Positions 1 to 8,471 of a stretch of DNA of 64,000 nucleotides are shown here, one piece after another; within the stretch, counting starts at the first letter, position 1; each line of letters starts with the position of its first letter. The notes under the pieces were generated by a model. It was not told where the DNA came from, ran no database searches, and saw nothing but the letters and a program-made list of their open reading frames with translations. This DNA comes from Arenibacter troitsensis. GTDB taxonomy: Bacteria > Bacteroidota > Bacteroidia > Flavobacteriales > Flavobacteriaceae. The position numbers were made by a program, and so were the translations under genes. The DNA is taken from assembly GCF_900177645.1 (NCBI RefSeq), contig NZ_FXAO01000001.1, positions 372,001-436,000 on the forward strand. The letters run 5' to 3'.

Positions 1-920
1 AATTCATAGCCCACTGAAGTCAAGCTGGAAAGCCCATTAATGTTCTTTAATGCAGGGTTGGACTGGATTGTAAGACCATATTCAATGGTTTTTAAATTTG
101 AAAGGGCATCAATATTCTCGAGTGTTTCGTTAAAATCAATGTCCAACCAGCGACTAATAGTGGTAAGATTTTCAAGACCATCTAAATTCTTTAAACTAGG
201 ATTAGAATCAATATCTAAAAACCCACCTATTTCCTTAAGGCTAATTAGATCGCCCATGCTGCTTAATTTATTATTATATTGAATTTGAATATTTCCTCCT
301 ACAACAGCTAAATTATTCAATCCCTCAAAATCTGTTAAATTAGTATTAGCGATGTAGAAGTCACCATCCACTGTGTTTAACCCCTCAAGTGGTTTTAAAC
401 TATTAATGTTACTACCAAAACTAGCAAGGATTAGCAAATTACCCGAAACCCTTTCATATCCATAGGCACCGAAATTATCAATCATTTCCTGTGTTCTCAA
501 ATTGACATCACCTTCGATAACAAGCTTAGGCTTTTCAAGAGTTTTGAAACTTAATTCATTTCCATAGGATGTTCCTTCACTATTTGTCGCGTAAGCCCTT
601 AAATAATAGATGGTGTTTTCAACCAAATCGTTTAATGAACTTGTAAAGCTTCCAGCATTTGTGCCATCCAAGGTTCTATTGTCATTTGTAGTAGGGTTGG
701 CCGAAGTACTCCAGCAAATACCCCTTGCAGTAATGGGAGCTCCACCGTCATTGGTTATGTTTCCGCCACTTTTAACTGAGGTCTCAGTTATTTCTGAAAC
801 AGTGGAAGAGGTTAATACTGGTAAAGTAATAGATTTTTCTTCTTCTATTTTATTAGTACCATCTTTTTCGCAAGAACAAACCGCAAAAACAAGGATGATT
901 AAGACAAAGAGCTTTTTCAT
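1..920 (-). CDS. Leucine-rich-repeat lipoprotein (partial, 3' end outside window)
   Basis: The reading frame is open from an ATG at 918-920 down to base 1, giving about 306 residues with no stop, so the C-terminus lies beyond the window. The N-terminus is a short hydrophobic stretch ending in a lipobox-like VCSC (Cys about residue 17), so it is probably an SPII lipoprotein. Residues about 30-120 resemble a fibronectin-III-like or repeat-linker module common in Bacteroidota surface proteins (ENTIYYLRAYATNSEG). From about residue 130, repeats of the form L..I.GL.NL..I.G...I..N occur every 22-25 residues, like receptor-L or BspA-type leucine-rich repeats. The role is probably surface binding or adhesion, but the ligand is unknown. 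The sequence is AT-rich compared with the housekeeping genes nearby. Family identity is inferred from repeat pattern only. Confidence 0.8.
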   Translation of the reverse strand, partial: MKKLFVLIILVFAVCSCEKDGTNKIEEEKSITLPVLTSSTVSEITETSVKSGGNITNDGGAPITARGICWSTSANPTTNDNRTLDGTNAGSFTSSLNDLVENTIYYLRAYATNSEGTSYGNELSFKTLEKPKLVIEGDVNLRTQEMIDNFGAYGYERVSGNLLILASFGSNINSLKPLEGLNTVDGDFYIANTNLTDFEGLNNLAVVGGNIQIQYNNKLSSMGDLISLKEIGGFLDIDSNPSLKNLDGLENLTTISRWLDIDFNETLENIDALSNLKTIEYGLTIQSNPALKNINGLSSLTSVGYE

Positions 921-1540
921 ATCAAAAATGGGGAGTTATTTTTTTATAGAATAACGAATCGTTCATAATCCTATTGTGAAAAAGAAATATTCTATTCATA
1001 TACGTTTTATTAAGTCGTAGGCTATTTTCAAAATGTTTTACAACTCTATTATATGCCTAATATAGTTAATCCATTAGTATGGTTTATGCTACCTAATGCA
1101 GTTTGCTATTAAGTGCCAAAGTAATTAATTTAAAGTCAAACATCTTAAACAAAGTATAATTCTGCTATTAGCTTTAAGTGGTAAAGTCAATCTATTTATT
1201 AAAAGAATTTATTTTCACCAATCCTTATTGCCCTTTGTAGATGATTCACCTTGATGTAATTGTAAAAAACCTTTTTTGAAGTATAGCGAAGCGCAACTTT
1301 TTGTGGTTTTCAAAGCGGAGCTTAGTAGGGATGGGCGCAGCCAATCCCTAGATCCTGTTCCGGGCGGTGCTGCGGGTTGTTTTGAAGTATAGCGAAGTGG
1401 AACTTTTTGTGGTTTTCAGAGCGGCACTTTTAGGGGTTAACGTAGCTAATCCCTGTATCCGTTCTGGGGAGAGACGTTTGTTTGTAGGCCCACCATGATA
1501 CTTGGGCAAACAGCTAGGTTATAGAAATACTTCCTGCAGA
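921..1540. other. 620-bp gene-free region
   Basis: No convincing gene was found on either strand between the LRR lipoprotein (which starts at 920 and runs left) and the stop of the antiporter. The first 350 bases are very AT-rich and presumably carry the lipoprotein promoter. The second half holds a 106-bp tandem duplication, listed separately. Confidence 0.5.
1274..1480. repeat. Two-copy tandem repeat, period 106 bp
   Basis: Copy 1 begins at 1274 and copy 2 at 1380, both with TTTTGAAGTATAGCGAAG. They share AACTTTTTGTGGTTTTCA, an AGCGG block, and an AATCCCT block followed by ATCC and TTC. Copies have diverged by scattered substitutions and small indels, so the duplication is not recent. The unit is GC-richer than its surroundings and has no sustained ORF. 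It may be a dispersed intergenic element, but only this pair is visible here. Confidence 0.75.
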
Positions 1541-3697
1541 TTATTCCTTGTTGTCCTTTTTAAAAATATTACCAATGCCCTTGCCAATCTTTTGTATGGT
1601 TTCAATTCCTTTGTTGAGCGGTTCAGGGTTGATCTGATCATATCGCTTGCTTCCAAAACTCTGAACGAACTGGTGGGGATAAATGATAAGTCGACTATTA
1701 TTGGGGAAGTGTTTTTCCATTTTCGAGGGGAGATTTTCGAGCATAACCATATAAGATGCGGCGCCTTCACGGGCAGAAACCAAAATAAATAGATCATTTT
1801 CCCTTACGTTTTTTGAGAGATCCTGGAAATCTTCCCAATCACTGAAAAGACTAGAAGTAATTGTAGCCGATATTTTAGAATCTTTAACCAACTTTTTAAT
1901 TGATTTTAAGGTAGATGCATTGCAGTACAGCTGTATAGAAATGCTTAATTCTTGGGCCAATTTAGCCATCTTGCCAAACCAAAGTTCAAAGCCGTTCTCA
2001 TGTTCGGTTAAGGGAGGGGCCGCAATCACAATTCTTTTATGGGACACCAATGGCTTTTCAAAATGACAAATAATAGTGGTTTTATCGGTGTTACTTATAA
2101 TACTGTCCACTTTTTCGCCGATAAGTTTGTCTATGAATCCAGTACGCTTTGGCCATCCCAAAACAATGATGTCCGCCATTATTTCTTTTGCAATACGGGA
2201 TATTCCGCTGGCGGCATTATGGTCGATTGTGGCTATGATACTAACTTTCGTTTCCGTTGCAGAGGCTTGTTCCACGAATTCTTCCAGTTTTTTCTTGGCC
2301 TTTAGAATATTGTTTTCGGCTTCATTGTTATTGGAAACTACTGAGAGAACCGATAAGGGATTGGCCGATTTTTTTCCTTTAATAAATATTGAAAACTCGA
2401 GCAGTTTTTCCATGTTGCCAATATTGGCAATTGGCAATAAAATGTGCTCGTTATCCAAACCGTTTACTTTTAGTGGTCCCGTAGAATCGCCTTCTGTCTC
2501 CACCACGATTTTTTTAGCGGCTTTTTCTGTAGCAAATGAGGCAACAACACAGGTAATTAAAATAAGTATTATGGTGCCGTTCAGGATATTTTCGTCTAGA
2601 ATTTGGGCTTTATAGCCTACTAAAATTACGGCTAAGGTTGCAGCTGCATGGGAACTGCTTAATCCAAAAATAAGCTGACGTTGGGTTTTGGAGTATTTAA
2701 AGGCCAGTTGTGTTACCAAAGCTGCGAACCATTTACCAAAAAGGGCTACCACCGAAAGTGTTCCTGCCACAATAAGCGCTGTTTCACCCTTTAGAATAAC
2801 ACTAACATCAACCAACATTCCAACACTTATTAAGAAAAAGGGAATAAATAGGGAATTGCCTATAAATTGTATCCTATTCATCAAGGCCGAGGAATGGGGT
2901 ATAAGTTTATTTAGGGCCAATCCTGCCACAAATGCTCCAATAATCGGCTCAACACCTGCCAATTCGGCCATAAATGCGGCAAAGAAAACAATGGAAAGAA
3001 CAAAGATATAATGGGAGTGTTTTTCACTTTCCAGTTTACGAAAAAACCAATTGGCAATCCTTGGAATTATAAGGAACATTATTGCCGAAAAGATGGTTAA
3101 TGAAATTCCCAATTGGATCCAAAAGGCCATATTCAGATTGCCTTCGCTGTTTCCCATAATTACAGCCAGAATGATAAGTACTGCCGTGTCCGTCAAAATA
3201 GTTCCGCCCACGGTAACGGCTACAGCCTGGTTTTTTGAAACCCCCAGTTTGCTCACGATAGGATATGCTACCAGCGTATGGGTGGCAAACATGCTGGAAG
3301 TAAGGAAACTGGCATTAAAGTCATATTCCAAAAAGAAATAACAAACCGGGAAACCGATGGTTAACGGGAAAATAAAGGTAAAAAATCCAAATACAAGGCT
3401 TTTGTTTCTATTGGATTTAAATTCGTTCATGTCCAGTTCCAAACCAGCAATGAACATGATATACAGCAGGCCAATGGTTGAAAACAGGTCTATGGCCGAA
3501 TTTTTTTCTAGAATGTTGAGTCCAAACGGCCCTATTACCACCCCAGAAATAATTAAACCAATTATGCCCGGAATATTTAATTTTCTAAGCAGAATGGGTG
3601 ATAGCAGAATAATAAACAGGATTAAAGAAAATATCAGCACCGGATTTTCCAACGGTAATTCGAACTCCTGCCTGAAGTGTTCAAAAAAATCTTTCAT
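1541..3697 (-). CDS. CPA2-family cation/proton antiporter with C-terminal USP-like domain
   Basis: 718 residues. Residues about 15-400 form a Na+/H+ exchanger membrane domain (PF00999 type) with about 12 hydrophobic segments. A typical early stretch is LLSPILLRKLNIPGIIGLI, and the LYIMFIAGLELDM motif is typical of KefB/NapA-like CPA2 transporters. Residues about 415-700 are soluble and resemble one or two universal-stress-protein domains (LLPIANIGNMEKLLEFSIFI; ADIIVLGWPKR). There is no TrkA-N or TrkA-C regulatory domain. The expected role is exchange of monovalent cations for protons across the inner membrane, with the USP part possibly sensing nucleotide. Ion specificity cannot be read from the sequence. 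It is a single-gene unit with ATG at 3695-3697. Confidence 0.88.
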   Translation of the reverse strand: MKDFFEHFRQEFELPLENPVLIFSLILFIILLSPILLRKLNIPGIIGLIISGVVIGPFGLNILEKNSAIDLFSTIGLLYIMFIAGLELDMNEFKSNRNKSLVFGFFTFIFPLTIGFPVCYFFLEYDFNASFLTSSMFATHTLVAYPIVSKLGVSKNQAVAVTVGGTILTDTAVLIILAVIMGNSEGNLNMAFWIQLGISLTIFSAIMFLIIPRIANWFFRKLESEKHSHYIFVLSIVFFAAFMAELAGVEPIIGAFVAGLALNKLIPHSSALMNRIQFIGNSLFIPFFLISVGMLVDVSVILKGETALIVAGTLSVVALFGKWFAALVTQLAFKYSKTQRQLIFGLSSSHAAATLAVILVGYKAQILDENILNGTIILILITCVVASFATEKAAKKIVVETEGDSTGPLKVNGLDNEHILLPIANIGNMEKLLEFSIFIKGKKSANPLSVLSVVSNNNEAENNILKAKKKLEEFVEQASATETKVSIIATIDHNAASGISRIAKEIMADIIVLGWPKRTGFIDKLIGEKVDSIISNTDKTTIICHFEKPLVSHKRIVIAAPPLTEHENGFELWFGKMAKLAQELSISIQLYCNASTLKSIKKLVKDSKISATITSSLFSDWEDFQDLSKNVRENDLFILVSAREGAASYMVMLENLPSKMEKHFPNNSRLIIYPHQFVQSFGSKRYDQINPEPLNKGIETIQKIGKGIGNIFKKDNKE

Positions 3698-3968
3698 CCT
3701 GTTGATGTACCCTTTTTAGGTTAGCTCTAAATTCAACTATTTTTGGTTAATAATATCTGTTTAGGGGAAGAAATCTTTCTTGAATCTTTTCTTCGATTTA
3801 GTTGTTAATAGACCTTATAATTTAGGCTTGTTCCATTGGGACTGAAGTACAAAATGTTAGGAGGCATAGGAAAAGGATTTCCAATGAGGGTTTTAGGCCA
3901 TATGCATAGTAATCCATTAAGTTTCTTATCTTATACTTCCCAAATCCGACCAATTAAAAAACGGCCAA

Positions 3969-5765
3969 ATGAGGAATATTTTAGTGAAGTGTATGGCCTT
4001 GGCCATATTGGGGTTGCCACTGGCGTGCAAGGAAAAGACAAAACCAGAATCCACGTCCAATACCCAACGCAACCATAAACCCAACATTGTGCTTATTTTG
4101 GCCGACGATCAAGGCTGGGGAGATTTGGGCATTACTGGAAATACCAATCTGGCAACCCCCAACATAGATGCCATGGCCAAAAATGGCGTTATGTTCGATC
4201 ATTTTTATGTTAGTCCCGTTTGTTCACCTACCCGGGCCGAACTGCTTACGGGGCGCTATTTTCCAAGAGTAGGGGTCTATTCCACTTCTTCGGGCGGTGA
4301 ACGTTTAAATCTGGATGAAACCACAATAGCCGAAGTCTTTAGGAAGGCCGGATATGCCACTGCTGCCTATGGAAAATGGCATAACGGCATGCAACCCCCT
4401 TATCATCCCAATGCTAGGGGTTTCGATGATTTTTATGGCTTCTGTTCCGGGCATTGGGGCAATTATTTTAGTCCCATGTTGGAGCACAACGGGGAAATTG
4501 TAAAAGGTAACGGCTTTATAATTGACGATCTTACCAACAAAGGATTGGAATTTATGGCTAGGAAGAAGGAGCATCCATTTTTCCTGTACCTGCCTTTTAA
4601 TACACCCCATAGTCCTATGCAGGTACCCGATGAATTTTGGAACAAGTTCAGGGACAAGGAACTTGCCATGAAATACCATGGGGAAGAGGAAGAGAACGAG
4701 AACTTTACCAGAGCGGCCCTGGCCATGGTGGAGAATATAGATTATAATGTGGGCAGGGTACTTAATAAACTAAGGGACTTGCAACTGGAAGAAAATACAC
4801 TGGTTATATATCTGTCGGATAACGGACCAAATGGATGGCGATGGAATGCGGGGATGCGGGGAAAAAAGGGATCTACCGATGAGGGCGGGGTACGTTCCCC
4901 TTTGGTGATGCAATGGAAGAATAAGCTACCTAAAGGCAAGCATATTTCACAAATAGCAAGTTCCATAGATGTATTGCCCACCTTAACGGATTTGGCCCAA
5001 ATTGAGATGAATACCCAGAAACCCTTGGACGGGAAAAGCTTAAAGCCCTTGTTGATGGGGGATAACGCCAGCTGGTACGATAGGGTGGTCTATAATCATT
5101 GGAACAGAAGTACAAGTATCCGTACGCAAAAATATCGCTTGGATAGTGAGGACAGACTTTATGATATGGAAAAGGATGGCGGACAGACCACAGACCTTTC
5201 TGGGAAACTACCACAGCTTGCAGATTCTTTGAAACAGTTAAAAAGGGATTGGCTGCAAGAAGTAATGCCAAAATCCAAGGAGACGGAGGATAGGCCGTTT
5301 ACTTTGGGCCATCCTGATTATGTGTACACCCAGATTCCCGCCCGGGACGGGGTAGCGCATGGCAATATAGAACGGAGTAATAGGCATCCCAACGATACCT
5401 TTTTTACATATTGGAAAAGCACAAAGGATAGTATCAGCTGGGATGTAGAAGTGCTGGCCGACGGGGATTTTGAAGTGGAGCTTTATTACACCGCCAAAGA
5501 AAAGGATTTGGGTTCCCAATTTGAATTACGCTTGGGGGAGAGTTCCTTAAAGGCAACCATTACGAAGGCCCATGATCCGCCGCTGGTAGGGGCGGAACGG
5601 GACCGTGACCCCAGAATTGAATCCTTTACCAAGGACTTTATTCCTATGGTTCTAGGGAAAATTAGCTTGAAAAAGGGTAGGGGCAACCTGGTGCTCCAAG
5701 CCCTTAAAATACCTGAGGAGGAAATTATGGATATGCGTTTGTTGCTGTTTAAAAGGGTTGATTGA
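3969..5765 (+). CDS. Sulfatase lipoprotein (arylsulfatase A family, S1)
   Basis: 598 residues. The signal peptide ends in LPLAC, with lipidated Cys at 20. The core begins at PNIVLILADDQGWGDLG, whose paired Asp residues are the usual Ca2+ ligands. The maturation motif CSPTR has Cys85, the residue converted to formylglycine in this family, followed by AELLTG. Downstream metal and active-site elements include AYGKWH (about 123-128), NTPHSPM and YLSDNGPN. After about residue 440 there is a non-catalytic tail with a beta-rich segment (DVEVLADGDFEVELYYTA). It probably removes sulfate esters from algal or other polysaccharides at the cell surface. The substrate is unknown. No anaerobic or aerobic maturase, SusC/D pair or glycosidase lies next to it, which is unusual for such sulfatases. 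ATG at 3969 was chosen because it directly precedes the signal peptide. Confidence 0.93.
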   Translation: MRNILVKCMALAILGLPLACKEKTKPESTSNTQRNHKPNIVLILADDQGWGDLGITGNTNLATPNIDAMAKNGVMFDHFYVSPVCSPTRAELLTGRYFPRVGVYSTSSGGERLNLDETTIAEVFRKAGYATAAYGKWHNGMQPPYHPNARGFDDFYGFCSGHWGNYFSPMLEHNGEIVKGNGFIIDDLTNKGLEFMARKKEHPFFLYLPFNTPHSPMQVPDEFWNKFRDKELAMKYHGEEEENENFTRAALAMVENIDYNVGRVLNKLRDLQLEENTLVIYLSDNGPNGWRWNAGMRGKKGSTDEGGVRSPLVMQWKNKLPKGKHISQIASSIDVLPTLTDLAQIEMNTQKPLDGKSLKPLLMGDNASWYDRVVYNHWNRSTSIRTQKYRLDSEDRLYDMEKDGGQTTDLSGKLPQLADSLKQLKRDWLQEVMPKSKETEDRPFTLGHPDYVYTQIPARDGVAHGNIERSNRHPNDTFFTYWKSTKDSISWDVEVLADGDFEVELYYTAKEKDLGSQFELRLGESSLKATITKAHDPPLVGAERDRDPRIESFTKDFIPMVLGKISLKKGRGNLVLQALKIPEEEIMDMRLLLFKRVD

Positions 5766-5773
5766 AATGATAT

Positions 5774-5798
5774 TGGCAACTGGGATTCGAAGTTGCCA
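5774..5798 (+). terminator. Hairpin after the sulfatase gene
   Basis: An 8-bp perfect stem TGGCAACT / AGTTGCCA with a 9-nt loop starts 9 bases after the sulfatase stop. There is no U-tract directly after it, so it may be a processing or stability hairpin rather than an intrinsic terminator. Confidence 0.35.
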
Positions 5799-5888
5799 CC
5801 CTCACAACATCTAGCCTTTTGCTTTAAATCCAAAGTCGCCCCTTTGCACATGCCAAAGTGATTTATATCGACTTTGGTTTTTGTGCTA

Positions 5889-5922
5889 TTTGTGTGAAAC
5901 TTTTGATATGTTCATATTTTTG
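5889..5922 (+). promoter_or_regulatory. Bacteroidota-type promoter of the cupin gene
   Basis: TTTG at 5889-5892 and TATTTTTG at 5915-5922 match the flavobacterial -33 (TTG) and -7 (TAnnTTTG) elements, with a 22-bp spacer. The ATG lies 33 bases after the -7 box. Confidence 0.5.
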
Positions 5923-5954
5923 TTGTAAATTATTGAATACTAAACACATATACC

Positions 5955-6332
5955 ATGAAAATTAATAAAGAAAGTATTCCGACTACTATGCAGTCGCCGG
6001 ACACGACTATGCGGGCCCAACCCAATTTTGGAGGTATGACCGTTTGTTTCAATGAACTACCTAAGGGAACTGATTTTACACCGCTCCTTCAAGGATTGGC
6101 TAATAATAGCTGCCATTGCCCTCATTGGGGGTATGTATTGGAGGGGTCTATGTTGGTCATTTATTATGATGGAAAAGAAGAATTGCTCACCAAGGGGGAT
6201 GTTTATTATATGCCTTCGGGTCATACGGCCATTGTTAAGGAAGATGTTAAATTGATCGATTTTAATCCAACTAAGGAATTCAACGAGGTAATTACCCATG
6301 TAGGTATAAAAATGGCCGAATTTGGAGCCTAA
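5955..6332 (+). CDS. Small cupin-domain protein
   Basis: 125 residues forming one cupin barrel. The region HCPHWGYVLEG (about residues 54-64) supplies two His residues. It is followed by a G-rich turn (KGDVYYMPSGHTAIV) typical of the second cupin motif, where a third His (HTA) could complete a metal site. No other domain and no signal peptide is present. Cupins of this size occur as metal-binding enzymes, sugar binders and regulatory proteins, and nothing here fixes the reaction. It is monocistronic between the sulfatase and a convergent acetyltransferase, with its own promoter. Confidence 0.8.
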   Translation: MKINKESIPTTMQSPDTTMRAQPNFGGMTVCFNELPKGTDFTPLLQGLANNSCHCPHWGYVLEGSMLVIYYDGKEELLTKGDVYYMPSGHTAIVKEDVKLIDFNPTKEFNEVITHVGIKMAEFGA

Positions 6333-6392
6333 TTTGGCTAATGGATTTAAGGTCTAATTACACTTCTATGATGCCCTTTTTTAGAATGGATA

Positions 6393-6911
6393 TTATAATT
6401 CAATGGTAAATAAAAGTAATTCTTCATTACCGTTGGGAAGGGTAGTTGTTCCCGCTAAGGCCAAACCAAGTTTTTCCAGCAATCTTTGGGAGGCAAAATT
6501 GTGTTTGGAGGTTATGGCGCTAAGGGCATGGAGCCCGAATTCCTTGAGGGCTACATTTTTTAATTTGTCGGCGGCTTCAAAGGCAAAACCTTGACCTTCA
6601 TATTCTGGTAAAAAGGCAAATCCAATATCGATGCCTTCCAATCCCTCCCTATCATATAATCCACAACATCCAATTTTTACCTTGTCCGTTTTTCTTATGA
6701 GGGTATAATTGGAAAATCCCAGCCGTTCCAGTTGCGGTTGCATTTTGGTTAAAATATACTCTTTTGCCATTTCTGGCGAGCCAATATTTCTGTCCCCAAT
6801 GTTTTTAAGCCATTTGGGCGTGTTGAACAGCTCATAAATAAACGCTGCATCCTCTTCTAAGGTAGGTTTTAGGATTAACCTTTCTGTTTCAAATGTCTTA
6901 TAGGGCCTCAT
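6393..6911 (-). CDS. GNAT-family N-acetyltransferase (RimJ/RimL-like)
   Basis: 172 residues. It begins FETERLILKP, the usual start of RimJ/RimL-type GNAT proteins. It contains DIGFAFLPEYEGQGFAFEA, the acetyl-CoA-binding region in which R/Q-x-x-G-x-G/A is represented by YEGQGFA. It ends with the typical ASQRLLEKLGL motif and a hydrophobic C-terminal strand. It is expected to transfer an acetyl group from acetyl-CoA to an amine on a small molecule or protein N-terminus. The substrate is unknown. It is transcribed alone and convergent with the cupin gene. Confidence 0.88.
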   Translation of the reverse strand: MRPYKTFETERLILKPTLEEDAAFIYELFNTPKWLKNIGDRNIGSPEMAKEYILTKMQPQLERLGFSNYTLIRKTDKVKIGCCGLYDREGLEGIDIGFAFLPEYEGQGFAFEAADKLKNVALKEFGLHALSAITSKHNFASQRLLEKLGLALAGTTTLPNGNEELLLFTIEL

Positions 6912-7158
6912 ATTAAAATTAACTAACTTTGTTTGTCCTAAGTTGATGCTTATTCATGTATCTGTGACTTGGGCTAGCGCCAGCCTGTGAAATTAATGGT
7001 TTTTCAGGTACAAGGCCTGTAATAGGCAAAATAATAAAAAAGTCATGCTTATAATTTATCCTGAAATTTCTAAAAAAATAAGCTTAGTCTAATTAATGGA
7101 TGGATTATAAACTGAGTTACTGTTTTGGGCATACTATAGTTACTAATAGCTACTGAAA

Positions 7159-7671
7159 ATGAAAATCACCGTAATTTCCGATATCCACGATAACATCTGG
7201 AACCTGCAAAAAGCCTTATCCATGCCGGAACTTCAGGCTACGGAAGCGATGCTTTTTTGTGGTGACCTTTGTTCGCCCTTTGTCATCCATTTATTGGGGC
7301 GTGCGTATTCCAATCCTATCCATATGGTATTGGGCAATAACGATGGGGATGTTGCGGCTATCATTGGGAATTCCAAGAAATATCCGAATATTCACATTCA
7401 TGGAGAATATTTTAGAGGTGACTTGGGCGGTAGATCAATGGCCATGAACCACTACCCTGATAAAGCTAGGGTAATTGCGGAGAATGGAGGTTTCGACATA
7501 GTGTGCTATGGACATAATCATACCGTGGTTAAGGATGAAAAGGTTGGCGACACCCTGCTGATCAATCCAGGGACCATCATGGGGTATCACGGAGGGGAGC
7601 TAAAGGATATCCCTGCAACTTATTTGGTATTGGATACCGACCTGGTAAAAACAAAAGTTTATCAAATTTGA
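7159..7671 (+). CDS. YfcE/MJ0936-type metallophosphoesterase
   Basis: 170 residues, the full length for this family. The metal-binding motifs are in order: SDIHDN (residues 7-12), FCGDLCS, VLGNNDGD (GNND) and YGHNHT (GHxH). This is the calcineurin-like phosphodiesterase fold of the YfcE type, which cleaves phosphodiesters with Mn2+ in vitro. The physiological substrate is not established. Alone on the plus strand. The last codons and stop lie inside a 46-bp sequence that is repeated 135 bp downstream. Confidence 0.92.
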   Translation: MKITVISDIHDNIWNLQKALSMPELQATEAMLFCGDLCSPFVIHLLGRAYSNPIHMVLGNNDGDVAAIIGNSKKYPNIHIHGEYFRGDLGGRSMAMNHYPDKARVIAENGGFDIVCYGHNHTVVKDEKVGDTLLINPGTIMGYHGGELKDIPATYLVLDTDLVKTKVYQI

Positions 7672-7834
7672 AATTCCCGGTCTTTACGACTATGGCAGGA
7701 CTGACGACTAAGACAGGCTACTGCCAGCAGTAACTACTTGCTTATTTGTCTACTATGTCACGAGCGTGACGCTCGCGCCAGCGTGGGGAAGGTTTGTCAA
7801 ATTTGAAATTCCCGGTCTTTAGGACTTGGGCAGG
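7654..7834. repeat. 46-bp direct repeat pair with GCTAGCGC-type palindromes
   Basis: Copy A (7654-7699) covers the end and stop of the phosphoesterase gene, and copy B (7789-7834) repeats it with about five mismatches; both contain TCAAATTTGAAATTCCCGGT. Between the copies lies the 15-nt inverted repeat CGAGCGTGACGCTCG (7761-7775). Just after copy B is the perfect 12-bp palindrome GCTAGCGCTAGC (7838-7849). A related GGCTAGCGCCAGC sits at about 6970 on the other side of the gene. These look like REP-like intergenic elements. Confidence 0.65.
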
Positions 7835-7878
7835 TAGGCTAGCGCTAGCATGGGCTAAGGCCTATACCTTGTGTTGCG

Positions 7879-8391
7879 TTAATTGTTTTTCACAACATTG
7901 TATACATTTGGATTGTGCTTTTCCATATAAAATTCAGGATTAGGTAATTTGGTAAATCCAAATTTTTTATAAAGCCATTCGGCTGTATCGGTTAATAAAA
8001 TCCATCGTCTTAATTCTTGAAGATTAGGATGTTGCATTATTTCAGTTATAAGCCATTTACTTAATCCATTCCCTCTAAATTCTTTTAAAACAAAAACATC
8101 GCCTAAATAAGCAATAGTGGAATAGTCTGAAATTATTCTGGCATATCCTATTTGTTGGTCTTTGTAATAAAGCCCAAAATTTAAAGAGTTTTCAATAGAT
8201 GTTTTTAGGGTGTCTAATGGAATTCCGTAGTTCCAGTCTGTTTCGTTCGCAAGGAATTTGTGAATAGTGGAAATATCCAATTTATTCTTGTCAGTAGAAA
8301 TGGTGTAATCGTTTTTATGGGATTCTATAATTTTCAATTTAGTCTTTCTTTTAATTATTGCTATCGAAAGGATTAAGGACCCAATACCCAT
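7879..8391 (-). CDS. GNAT-family N-acetyltransferase
   Basis: 170 residues. The GNAT core is seen in IGYARIISDYSTIAYLGDVFV followed by the acetyl-CoA loop EFRGNGLSKWL, which matches the R/Q-x-x-G-x-G/A pattern as F-R-G-N-G-L. The C-terminal motif AEWLYKKFGFTKL is typical of the family. The first 20 residues are hydrophobic then basic and may not belong to the mature frame. The domain clearly starts near residue 21 (IIESHKNDYTIS), but no internal ATG is available, so the ATG at 8391 is kept. The gene is noticeably AT-richer than its neighbours and sits beside repeats, which suggests acquisition. Substrate unknown. Confidence 0.82.
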   Translation of the reverse strand: MGIGSLILSIAIIKRKTKLKIIESHKNDYTISTDKNKLDISTIHKFLANETDWNYGIPLDTLKTSIENSLNFGLYYKDQQIGYARIISDYSTIAYLGDVFVLKEFRGNGLSKWLITEIMQHPNLQELRRWILLTDTAEWLYKKFGFTKLPNPEFYMEKHNPNVYNVVKNN

Positions 8392-8471
8392 ACTCCCTTT
8401 TTATCAGTCTAATATAGCAATTCTTTTCTTACAAATGTTTCGGTTTATAAGAGGGTAATTTTTGGATACTA

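Noticed and set aside
2076-2615. 179-residue plus-strand ORF inside the antiporter gene
   Set aside because: Antisense shadow of a conserved coding frame; composition mirrors the membrane protein.
3836-4078. 80-residue ORF upstream of and overlapping the sulfatase gene
   Set aside because: Overlaps the sulfatase start in another frame and has no family features; the sulfatase frame is the coding one.
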